Shown: positions 1 through 30,700 of the stretch, one piece after another
Layout of the letters: every line of letters starts with the position of its first letter
Position numbering within the stretch: position 1 is the first letter of the stretch
Assembly (NCBI GenBank): GCA_007570785.1
Contig: ML664199.1
Span: 17,734,957 to 17,798,956, forward strand
Origin: Antilocapra americana
Taxonomy: Eukaryota > Chordata > Mammalia > Artiodactyla > Antilocapridae
DNA length: 64,000 bases
Direction: 5' to 3'
Position numbers and translations under genes: made by a program
Notes under the pieces: generated by a model
Database searches by the model: none
Seen by the model: only the letters and a program-made list of their open reading frames with translations
What the model was told of the DNA's origin: nothing

Positions 1-1428
1 CTACCCAGCGGGAGTCTCTTTCAGAAGATAGTGGCAAAGTTGGGTCTTATTATTTTAGTCAAATGTTTTAGTGTCTCTTGGATCTCCATTTAGAGGGAAT
101 GCCTGCTACTAGGATTGTTTACCCTCCCACTTTTTACCGTTGTGTGGTCAAGATGTGATTAGTAAGGTCTTTGCAGAAGCAGTTGTTAGGATGCACAGTC
201 TGGGCCCCCTGACATGATGTCCATCGGTGTATGACATGGAGGACTGGGCTTCTTATGGCTTGTGGAAAGCGTGTCGGTGTGCTGGTGTGCTCTCTAAACA
301 GCCCCATCCACGCCTTTGAAGTTCACATCATGCCCGGCCATCTTCTCCCCCTGCCAGTTCCTGTCATTTATCAGTTTCCTGTCTCTGTTCGGCTGATGGT
401 CAGCTGGCTGACCCCAGCTCCTGCCGCACTGTGGCTTGTGTCGTCACCCATAGCTCCTCTCCCTGACTTAACCTTCTCTCCTCTAGGTTTCTCATTCCCA
501 GAACCCCTGATCTTCATCCTCATCAAGATATCCAGCGCCTAGACACTTCCGTTTTTCTCTCAGCTCCCTCCTAGCCTCACTTCTTGCCTCCTTAAATGCC
601 ACTCCTCCAGTCCTCTTGGCTCTTCATCCCTGTATTTCTCCTACCTCTCCACTCGTCTGACTAGAAGATCACAGTGGTGCTGGTTGCCCTCACCAGAGTC
701 CTTCCCAAGCTCCACAAAAACCATCCTGCCCCAAACTGGATCCATGTCCTTAGCCAAGAAGCACATTCCAGTCTTCCCCATCCCACTCAACTCTGCTCAT
801 GAGAAAAACAGTCCTTTGGCTGAGTTTACACACATATTCCACCCCCTCACTTTCCCCCCCTTTCCCCCTTCTAATCCATGCCTCACCACGTCTCTCCCCG
901 ACTCTTTGGCTATCCCATCTGTCTTCTGTCCCTGCTGACATGGTCACTCTAGTTCCCAGCTCCAGTATACTCTCTTGGTCTTCTTTAAAGGACAAACTTG
1001 TTTCTTCTATAGTAGCATTGTTCAGTAGAAATATAGTGTAAGCTACAGAGGTGATTTTTCTTTAACTACTCACGCGTTTCCTTCTCTACAACCACTGCTT
1101 CAGTTTGCGTCTTCACCATCCCTCTCTTGAGTTGTTGCTCTGGCCTCTCTGGTAGTCGGTTCACCTTTACTTGTGCTTCCCTCTGCTCCATTTCTTTCTG
1201 CCCTCAGGTTTTCACCCATATAGTTGACTGCTCACCTAAAACGGCTGAGTCTGGAACTGTACCTCTATTTTTGTTAAAAGGGACTGTGTTGTAGGCCTTA
1301 GTCAAGAGCATTTTCAAGATGGAAGGCTCTTCTCAGAGTTGCCCAGAGTTCTGCCTGACCCCCTTCTTTCAACTCCACTTCTTCTTCACTGAGCAGCTCT
1401 ACAGACTGTTCTGGAAGACAAATAAATA

Positions 1429-1482
1429 TTGGATTGGCCAAAAAGGTCATTTGAGTTTTTTCCATGTGATCTTATGGAAAGA
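1429..1482. mobile_element. Mariner-like (ruminant MAR1-type) inverted-terminal-repeat fragment
   Basis: The segment contains 'ttggccaaaaaggtcattt' followed by 'ttttttcc', close to the terminal inverted repeat of the mariner-derived elements common in ruminants. Only one end is evident. Family assignment is from memory of that consensus. Confidence 0.5.
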
Positions 1483-3719
1483 TCTCCATTTGACAGAATC
1501 CAGTTCCTTTTGTCTTGAAAATAGTTCTCATGGCTTTGGAGACGTTTCCTAAACCTGGACTTATCCTAGAGCAGTGGTTCTTAATTAATCCCTTTCTCAG
1601 TCTCAACCTGTCTCTCTCATACTACAGACATCTTTGAAAATATGATAATTCAAGCATACCTCTTTTCCCTAGAGGTATGTGCACCTGCACACACAATTTG
1701 ACATGAATGCCAGGAGTGTCACTGAATCCTTGAAGCCCATTTATAGGGAAGACAGATCTTGCTAGAGGACAGTCCTAAACCGGTGCTCAAATCATCCCGT
1801 TTCCACCTGAAACCAGGAACCAGGGTCACTGGGTTTCCCAAGACGTTTTGAAAACTCTTTGAGCATTTTAATAACCCATCTTGAAATCTGAAGAAAACCC
1901 CGTTTCCTTCAAGGACGCTTTGAACATCGCTGGACTAACAGCACTAAAAACAATTCCAAATGTGCATTTCTTGGCTCAACATAGCTGAGTCTCTCTACAC
2001 CCACACCTCTCTTTATAGAAGCTGCTTGGAATGACAGTTTGTCACCGGTTCTCTGAGCCTCCCCGCAGTCATCTCTCACATTGCACTCCTCTTGGGCTGT
2101 GACTGGCTTCCATAACCTCCTCAGCTATTCCAGAAGCTGCCCGGAGAGCCTTGGCATTGAACCCACCCGTACACCTCAGGTCGTCATGGGCTCTGTCCCA
2201 CCCCAGTGCGGGGCAGCAGACGGGGGGTGAATGCCTGAGTGCGGGCCGCCCTTGGGGCCTGTCATAGGGGACAGCCTGTGTCATGGCAACACTCCACGCA
2301 TCTTGAAGTGAGTCTAGGCTTTCTCTTCCACAGCCGAGCTGCTGGGCTATGGGATTACAGGTAGGACTGACCTGTCATGGTCCCTCTGTGCCTACAGGGA
2401 ACACGGGGCCTGGGGTGGTGACTCAGGGGTGTGGGGTGGGTCTCCAGGAGCTGCCCCCCTGGTACTGGGCAGGAAGGGGGCTGCCTCATTACTTAACAAT
2501 GAGTCACAAGCTAGAGCTCGCAGGCCCCTCACTGAGGTTCCCACCTCCCCTCTCTTTTCCTTGTACCCTCTCCCAAGCTCAGGCCTGATCTTCCTCCTCT
2601 CTACTGATTATCCAGTTCACTTGCTGTCTTGGCCAGGTACCCTCCTTAAATTTTTTCCCAATGAAAACTTTCTCCTTTGTTTCCCAGAGTCTCTTCACAG
2701 CCCCATTTGCCCTGTCAGGCCCCTCCTTGTCTCTGTTCCTCCCACCTTCGACCCCACCCCATCACCTTCCCAGCCCTAAATCTCCCTGCGGATTCGCAGC
2801 CATGCTCAAGGCCTTCCTCGCTCTCCATCCTGTGTGCCAGCTGCGAACAACCAACTATAAAGAGTTTATTGGACTGAAAAGTGAGTGACTGTTCTCACAC
2901 GCTCTGCTCTTTCCCACCTCAGCAAAGCTTTTCAGAGTCACATTTCCAAAGGAATCTGAATCTAGAAGGATTTAGATCCACTGAAAAATACTAAACCTCC
3001 AGGGTTTGGCTGTGGTTGAAATTGTTGGCAGTCCCTCCCACATCTGATGTTACGAACCCTGTTTATAGATGCCTGGAAAGAAGCCTTTAATGCTTGTGTT
3101 GTGTTTTAACTTGCTTTCCTTTGGAGGCAGGGAATTGTCAAGTAAGTATGCGCAGCACTCTGCAAAAGCCCAGGTGTTGGATGAGCATCTAGAACTAAGC
3201 GTTCATGCAGAATTCACAGCCGTGGAGGGTCTATACTTAACACTCTGCTGAATTTGCCACAATGCAGGTTTCTGCCTTTTGCCCCCTCATCTTCAGTTTT
3301 GAAGCAATACAGCTGTAAACATGCTTGTGAAATAAGAAAGAAAACATTCTGAGATTGCTTTACTTTTCAGTTTTTTACTGAAAATCAAGGTGAAAAAAGC
3401 ATCAGATTGCCTCCACGTGTATATATATACAATCCACTGTATATATAAGTACACAGTGTTTGTGCTTGTATGCATACTCTGTATACACTGTATAATATGC
3501 CACATATTATACAGCCCGTGTATGCCCTGAAAACCAGCCCTGCGTGTAATCTCAGATTCTGCCGTATGAACCGTGCTCTAGTTCCCGTGGCCCCTTGCTC
3601 CCATCTCAGACCTTGGCTTGCTTTTATCGTACACGCAGACACTCTTAGGTGGAAGAAGAAACCCACGGATTTCATTTAAAAGTTCCACTAAAACAGAAGA
3701 AAGAGCAGATGTCCCGGGA

Positions 3720-4190
3720 AGCGATAATTACCGTGCATGCAGTCTAATTGTGAGAACCGCCTGCCCCCAGCCTCCCGCTCTTGCCCAATTTGGCAGCGGT
3801 GATGTCAGCCGGGGGTGTTGTTTGCAGAGATGTGCACTCTCCCTATTCTTTGGTGCTGACGGTGATGCCATTTGGTCCAATTATCACTTATGATTACATA
3901 ACATGTTTTGATTGAAGAGCTTCTGAGAAAATAAAGCTACCTTGTTTCTCCCGAGAGCAAAAATGCAAGCCGTTCCAGCAGGCACGCTGCCCTCCCAAGA
4001 AACGTTGCTAACTATTAGGCTAAATTATGATTAAACTTGATTCAGAAACAAAGTGGCCATTGTGCCTGACTCCCACCGGCATCCAGGAGGATGTGATTGT
4101 TTTTCTGACCACAAGTCCCCCCCCCAGCGCGCTCTAAACTAAGCAGAGGCCCCCGGCGCATTGGCACAGCCCCGAGAGTGCGCGGAAGCA
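3720..4190. promoter_or_regulatory. Candidate intronic regulatory segment with paired SOX-type site
   Basis: Unique, non-repeat sequence rich in homeodomain-type ATTA/TAAT cores (3875-3900 and 4005-4040) and containing an inverted pair of SOX/HMG-type sites, ACAAAG-TGGC-CATTGT, at 4048-4063. A small CpG cluster (CGCGC, CCGGCGC, GTGCGCGG) follows at about 4127-4185. Regulatory function is an inference from motif density only; there is no coding signal. Confidence 0.3.
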
Positions 4191-5314
4191 GTGACAAGGC
4201 CTCTTTTTCTCCCTATCCTGTAGGCGCTTTAGTGCAGAGTTTGCCCAGAGACGCCAGGGTACGAGCTTTCTGGATTTGGTAGAGCGGCGCACTCTTTCAT
4301 TTCTGTTTTAGTTCTTTGCTGGCATGTTCGGGAAGCATGGTGTGTGCCGCGCAGGAATGTCTGTTCACTTGGACGGTGCTTGTGCATGAATGAGGTGGTT
4401 GCTAGTGCAGCCCTAAACTGTACTAAGTTTCTCACTTGGCTTTGTTTGCTGCCTACAAGGGGATCCAGGTAATCCTTTCTCTTTATGTAGCCCCAAAAGC
4501 CAGAGCTAATGGATTGGAACACGTGACAGGAGCTGGGCCCCTCCTCTCCCCCTCCCAGGGTCTCTAATTGCCTGGAGGTCCCATTTGAGGGAAGCTATTG
4601 GGACCCCAAAATTGCCCTTCTCTTATAGGAATCCTTGAGGGCTTCCCTGTTAGAGAAATTTCTTAATTAAAACTGGAGGCCCGAATCTGCAGAGCTGAGC
4701 AGGGAAAAGCAAGCTTCGGTGTGGTGGTAGCAGTTGAATGCGGACCATGAGCTTGCCCTGAGGGGTAGGGCTGAGGCCTTCATCCCTTTGCTTCCTATCT
4801 GCCCTTTGTGTGGCAAGAATGATCTGGGCACTTGACCTTCAGGGCCGGTTCCCCAGCCTGGCTTGTAAGTCCTACTTCTCACCATGCCAGGATCTCTGAA
4901 CACCTAATTCTGAACAGTGCATCCCCATCTGAAAATGGCCGGTGGGTTCAGGAAGTACAGCCCCTTCCTTCTCAGGCTTAGATGCCTCTTTAGTTTTAAA
5001 ACCAACTCCTCTGGCTCCTGTGTGCTTCCTAGCTGTCAGGAGAGAGGGACTGACTCCGACTGCTATGCCTTACGCATAGGGAAGCCCAACTCTGTGCCTG
5101 TGAGTCCAAGGCCCAAAGTGTCAGAAGCTGCTTTGCCTGGGGGTAGGAGGGGGCCTAGGGAGGGGCCTAGACAGGACAAACCCAGGGATGTGGGGTCCTC
5201 CGAGTAGGGGAGAACAGAGAGAGCCTGGCGCTGGTCTTAGCTGGCCGCACTGGACAGGCAACCTTGCTGCCTTCTATTCAACACTTTGCTTCTTTTGGAC
5301 ACTCTCTGTTCCAG

Positions 5315-24694
<19,380 letters not shown>

Positions 24695-26600
24695 ATGCCA
24701 GAATCGGCTTTCCTGCTGCTGCCACGGCTGGCAACCACAGAGGCCGTGATGAGGTACCTCCTGGCTGCCAGCTGCTGGGAAAGGTCTGTGCCGCAACAAG
24801 CTACATGAGCTCCAAGTGCTGGTGAAATGTGACTGCTCCCATCACCTGGAGCTTCCAAAACTGGGATGTCAAGAAGGAAGGTCAGTGCTGAGGTGTTACG
24901 ACTGCTTGCCTCTCTTCCTGAGACTAAAAACTACACGTACTCACTACACTGACAAATCCTATCTGATAATGTAGCCCACTGACAAAATTTAAAGCCTCAG
25001 TTACTCTAACCAATATGTAGCTTTTAATTTGCATCAAAACTTTTACTAAAAGATGTTTTGCTATTATGTTTCTATATACTTTAAAAATGTTCATTTTTAC
25101 AAATAAGGAAGTTGAACAGGACAGCTTAAGTTAGAGTCACTGAAATACTAGAAATACTGATAGCCTCTGTTCTCCACATTTAGCTTTCAAAACCAAATGA
25201 GCCATGTATAAACAAATTGAGAAACTTAATTTTTTTAATGTTTCGTTTGCAGAGTTTTATATCCATTAAGTGCCTTTGAAAGCTTCCAGTTGTGTGGGCT
25301 GCTATCTCACTTCCCACAAATTATCTCCTTTCTACATATGGTGCTAAAACTTCAAAACTGAGGAGGGCTACAGGATCCTAGCAGATTCCTGGCCACCCAT
25401 ATCATGTGTTTAGGTCAAGGCTTCCCAAAGGAAAGGCGTTAGTTACGTGCTTGGGAAACAGTAGCTATCTGAAGTTGAGCAGCAAAGAAACTTGAGTTCA
25501 GGTGTCAGGAGATGGGTGGGTAGAGTGGGTTTCATTATACTGAGTGCCAAACCCACAACATCCAAAACATTTCAAATCAAACAAGCCTCTGCTACAAAAT
25601 AGAAGAAGGGGGGAAAAAAAAAGCTCAAGTAGGTCCAGGAAGATGAGCTGATTTATCCTACTGAACCTAAAATGGTAATAGAGGAGGTGCCCGGAGGCTG
25701 TCCTGGGAGGGCCACTCCCAGAGTGGGGTGGATTCCAGTGATGTGCTTCAGGTGAATGATACAGGTCAAGTCTGGATTCAAAAAAATCTCTGCAGAACAA
25801 ATCCCTAAGCCCAAAGCAGTATTTGATAACTCAAGATTATAAAACAAAATAGCTCAGAGTTGGCTGGATGACAGAATGTGACTTGGCCAACAGAATCAGA
25901 AGCACCCTGGACCACCTCCCATCAATCATACTTGACACCTGCTGACCACTGACAAGAGGGGCTGATGATGGCATGTGCTGGAAGGCAGGCTGGTGACAGA
26001 CTGGGACTCTGAGCACATACATTATACCAGTTAGACCTTCTAGCCAGTGAACTAAAATTCTGGATCTTGAGTTACTTGCTATTTTTCAGTTGTCAGTTTA
26101 GAGGAACGGTGAAGTGAAGCATTTTCAATTAAATAGATTAACATTTACCACAGAAGTGCTTCAACATTCTAAATGGATTAGATCACTCATTAAGCTATTT
26201 TTATATGCCAATTTATTAATGCCTTACATTAATCCACTGATAGGTTGTTGGGCCCACAGTTAGAGTCCCTATGCAGCCCTAATTCTGTTTTCTGTATCCA
26301 TGTGACTGGTGATGCTGAGTGATAACCATGTCTGCCTATATTGTACACTGACCTTTCATATTGATTGACTCTTACACTGAAATAACTATGTGAAGAACAA
26401 ATTTATCAGTGATGATATATGTGCACACTATATTTAAAGAGCAATAGTGTCTGTGTGTCAAGAAAAGTTCTTAAATCTGATTTGTAAACATTTATATGGT
26501 ATGATTTTATGTATGTTCATAAATCCTGCACTGTATTCCATATGCTAAAATATTGGTGCATGAATTTATTTTCAATTAAAGTATAAAAAATACATAATTT
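24695..26600 (+). other. EML6: EML6 3' UTR (putative)
   Basis: Uninterrupted, mostly unique, AT-rich sequence after the stop. No AATAAA was found on this strand. ATTAAA variants occur at about 26128 and at 26575-26580, the latter followed by T/GT-rich 'ttttggtatgtgt', so the end is probably near 26.6 kb. UTR extent is inferred. Confidence 0.6.
26575..26580 (+). terminator. EML6: EML6 poly(A) signal candidate ATTAAA
   Basis: The second commonest mammalian signal variant, about 1.9 kb after the stop, with a GT-rich downstream element 25-40 bp further on. An alternative ATTAAA lies near 26128. Confidence 0.5.
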
Positions 26601-26799
26601 AAAACATTTTGGTATGTGTCAAATAGATTTGATCATGTAGACATGTTCTTTTTGTTTTCAAAGTAAATGTGGCTACACTGAGCTTACAGCCCTCCTGGAA
26701 GTGCAAGCCAGTGCACACACTGGTGGAGGCAGAGTCTACCCTGTGTGTCTAATACTTTCACTCTACAGCAGGTTTATGAAACCAAAATACGAAACATCT
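26601..26799. other. Convergent EML6-RTN4 intergenic spacer
   Basis: About 200 bp between the inferred cleavage sites of two genes on opposite strands. No repeat or RNA gene recognised. Confidence 0.55.
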
Positions 26800-27738
26800 T
26801 TTAAGTCTATAAGCTTTATTGATACTTTGCTTTTACAGTTCACAATGCATTCCACAGATTTAGTTCAGTACAGCTTAAACCACAATTGTATCAATCGTCA
26901 TTTATAATTTCTTACATAACAATGTTTGATATTTGCAAACATTTTTAAGCATTAGATTCAGTCCAGAGTTGTGATAAAATTAACTACAGTAAGTCTGTGC
27001 AATGAAGTTTATGTTGAGGAGTTCTGTTTGCATGGCATCGGTTCGGGTTGAAAACAGATGGTCGTGCGCCTAGAAATATTCTTTCCCTAGCTTATGTGCT
27101 TGGAACAATACACAGAAAACCAATGACAGGAGAATCAAGCACTGTGGGGCAGCTGGGAAGGTAAAGGGCTAAGCTGTGTGAAACACTATATATAGATATA
27201 TATATAATCTATATTTACTTATATTGGCAATTAATACAACAGTAAATTTCACAATACACCTAGAACATACCAGAAAAGGAAGCTTTTTCACTCCTGCTTT
27301 GGTGGTATGATCTCGTCTAAACATTTCATTTCAGAAAATCTGCATCAATCTACACAGACCATACACAGTGCACAAACTGTGAAAAGGGTTATTTTTTTCA
27401 GCTCCACTTTCTTTGCAATTCCCCAAATACAGCAAGACTACCTGCGACAAAGTGTAATATACAGCTTTCTCAGATCTTTTTTTATTCACCAGTGCCTCAT
27501 ACAGGAAAAACAAATATGATTACGATTTAAATCCATACATAGCAGCTTACAATACTTAAGATGATGAACACAGGGCAGTCAAGACAGGTCATTTTTCCTC
27601 AGACACTGCGTCACTAAAAATAAAGATCTGTGAAACTGCACTGCAAGGTCAAGGCTTTGTTCTTCCCTGACCCTCCCCAATGGAATCAAATGAATATCCC
27701 CTTTAAAGATAAACTATTGTTAACTATGTCAGGCTTTC
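26800..27738 (-). other. RTN4: RTN4 3' UTR
   Basis: Extends on the - strand from the stop at 27739-27741 to the poly(A) signal at 26815-26820, about 0.9-0.95 kb. It includes an AT-rich palindromic run at about 27184-27232. It is shared by all RTN4 isoforms that use these C-terminal exons. Confidence 0.85.
26815..26820 (-). terminator. RTN4: RTN4 poly(A) signal AATAAA
   Basis: TTTATT on the + strand is the only canonical hexamer seen between the stop codon and the EML6 side. Cleavage is expected 10-30 nt further along, near 26.8 kb. Confidence 0.8.
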
Positions 27739-27781
27739 TCATTCAGCTTTACGCTTCAATCCAGGGATTTTTGCTTGGATT
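27739..27781 (-). CDS. RTN4: RTN4 last coding exon
   Basis: Acceptor 'ctcatttgtag' on the - strand. The first base completes Lys, then [13 protein letters not shown] and TGA. The C-terminal KRKAE is the di-lysine-like ER signal of reticulons. Confidence 0.97.
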
Positions 27782-30700
27782 CTACAAATGAGAAGGAGGG
27801 GGGAAAGGTGAGTGTAAATACTGTGAAATTACAATATTTTGTTTTCTGCTTCTTAAAATGTCTATTCTTCAAGACTTACATGTAACATTGCTCAGCTTAT
27901 ACAAGAAATAAATCCTAAGGCTGTCAAACTACAAGCTGTAATTTTGCCACCCTGACCTCACAAATTTGACTCAAAGCCTTAGACACATGTAAGCTGACAC
28001 AGAACCAATGATCCAAATGTTAGAAAAAAATCTTCTGGCGACTCACACTTTAGGTCTGACTGAAATTGGCTAGTATGTCTTAACCTGAAAACACTGCACT
28101 GCTGGCCAAGTCCAGTACACCTAGCCGCAGTGTAAAAGGTGCAGAGCTTAAATACTTACTTGGCCATAGCGTCTTTAACGTTCTTATTTGCAAGTCCTAG
28201 ATAATGATCTATTTGCGCCTGAAAGAGATAAAGAATTTTTTAGAAAATTACCATTGCTAAAAAATCTGAGAACTGTGTTCCAATATATTAAAGCCTTAAG
28301 AAACTGCCACATTTCTCATTTTTATAAGGTTTTGGAAACTGGCACTGACATTTCTATGTTCCACATAAGAGAATGAGCTTTGTATTCTGACATCTGCAGT
28401 TAAATTACCTGATGCCGTTCATAAATAACAGGAACACTGAAGAGTGAAATCAGAGCTGAAAAAGGAAATACAGAGCCTTAAAGCAGACTGCAGTGTTTGT
28501 TCCTAAATCACACCAAAGTTATCAAACTGGCAGCATTCTTAAGACAGCCAGGAATGTTCCTACTACAGGAGACACAGCTGCTGGTGGGCAGAGCAATGAA
28601 TTACCCAAGGGAGCCAGGAGCCACTGCTGGCTACACATTACAGTCTTTATAAAATATAGGCATCCCTAGTCAGACATATGACTGACTGCACATCAAATAA
28701 GGCCACTCTTGATCTGGTTTATCACTGTTGGGAGTAGTCTTCAGGAAGTCAAGTGGCATTTCCATAAATAGTATAAGTATTAGCAATTTATTTAAGAAGA
28801 TCACAACCTCTAATGTATATCCCTCTATTTCTTATAAGAATATTTGCCACTAAAACATCTTGAAGTTCGTTGCACACCATTGTTTTTTTTGGCTGTGCTG
28901 TGCGGTATTCAGGATCCTGATTCCCATACCAGGCATCAAACCCATGGCCCCTGCAGTGGAAATATGGAGTCTTAACCACCAGTCCTCCAGGAAGTCCCCC
29001 ATCTTTTTAAAATTTTTCATTCTATTGGTTTTGTAGACTTACCCAAAATTAGTAGTGTCAGACCATTGAACAAGGCACCAACATAGGTAAATACCCACAT
29101 CAACACTGCAAACTGTAAGAAAATAACAGCCAATTAAAGTCAAAATTCAAGTAAAGTTTTTAAATTAAACCTTCAAATAAATACATCCCATATAAATGCC
29201 AAACTACTATAGGCATACTCCTTGGAGATTTGGTAAAAACAATATGGATATTTCACTAAGCTGCCGGGCTCGATTCAGGAATTTCAGAATCTAATTAAAA
29301 CAGTTAATAGATATGATTCATTTTTCTCTGGAGTACATTACCAAATAGTTGATTCTGTTTCTATCAGTACTTATTCAGACACATATCTGAATAAGCAATA
29401 ATGGTGTAAGGAGACTATGTCTCAAGTACCCAAAATATCAGCTCTAGCATTTTATAAGGATCAGAAGGACTTTCTCCCCAGTAATAAATGTTTTAACAGC
29501 CAATGAGGACTCCTCAAACTTTTAAACCTATTAATAAAATTGACCATTACTATTCTTTTAGCCACCGCCGCCTTTATTTAGCAAACACTAATCCAGTTTT
29601 TACTATTCATGTTTTAGTATCACACACTGTTTAAGTGCTTTACAAATACAAACTCATTTATTCCTCCTAACAATTTTATGAGGTAGGCACTGCTATCATT
29701 ACCACAGTAGATGCAGACACTGAGGAAAAAACAGGTTTAGGAACTTGACAGAGTTGAGGTTATACTGTCATATTTCACTGTGCCCTCCAGGGACTGCAGC
29801 GAACAGACTTTAGTAACCCTCATCTCAAAATCTTCAATTAAAAATAAAAAATCATTAAATACAGCAGTTTGGGAAAAGCTTTGTTTCTATAAAGTGCTTT
29901 CATTTTGAGAAGTCCTTTATTTCCTCACCATACTTTAGCTTACTCATGAATGGTTGAATAAGAGGATTTCAAAGTTTTCTTCCAATTCTTGGTGACACCA
30001 TATAGTAAAAATTCAATGACATGTTCAAGCAGTTCTTGAAGACTCAGTCAGTCTAGATTTTATTAAACATTCAGCAGAAGCAGTTTCTGTTTCCTATTAA
30101 AAGCCTTCGTATGTCTGCCCTATTTAGTAGGTCACAAACATCCCACCACGATGCCCCCACCTACAACAATTATTTAGGTTTCTAAGAGCAAAGTATAAAT
30201 GAAAAGGAGAGAGGAGTGAGCACCTCCGTCATCTAAAGAAGGGATCAGCAAACTTTCTGTAAATAAAGACAGAAAACAAAACATTTTTGGTTTTATGGGC
30301 CACAAAGGATCTCTGTCACATATTCTTTGAATATTATCCTTTAAAACCATAAAAAGTATAATCAGCTCCCAGGCTGTACAAAAACATGTCACAAGCCAGA
30401 CCGAACAGTAGCTTCCCAACCTTTATCTAAAGCATATCTTTGTCCATGTAGCATTCATTCAGCAAAATCTGACTGCCTACTATAAGCTGGGTGCACGCAT
30501 GCGTGCTAAGTCACTTCAGTCGTGTCCGACTCTTTGCGACCTTATGGACGGTAGCCCGCCAGGTGGGTTGCCATGAGCTGGGTACTGAGCAGTAATTAAA
30601 GTGTTCAGACTCTAGGAAGTTTATTTACTGCAGGTTAGGAAGAATCTTGGATTCCTGCACCCACTGCCAGTTCTACAAAGAGCAACAGTTTGTTTACCCC

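Larger units (their letters stand above)
1..5314 (+). other. EML6: EML6 intron (3' part) upstream of first exon seen
   Basis: No coding exon of EML6 could be recognised here. The exon at 5315 starts in the third base of a codon, so the preceding exon must end two bases into a codon, and no matching segment was found. Mostly unique sequence; it holds a mariner-like fragment near 1430, a short TA/TG-rich stretch near 3420-3500 and a candidate regulatory segment at about 3720-4190. Open frames in this interval are short and show no protein family. Confidence 0.7.

Noticed and set aside
2334..2360. 27-nt segment with a strong acceptor (ctttctcttccacag) and donor (gtagga), a possible EML6 microexon
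   Set aside because: In the phase needed to join the 5315 exon it does not give recognisable EML6 sequence, and the expected residues before PPVSRAAP are acidic (ending in Glu). Treated as chance.
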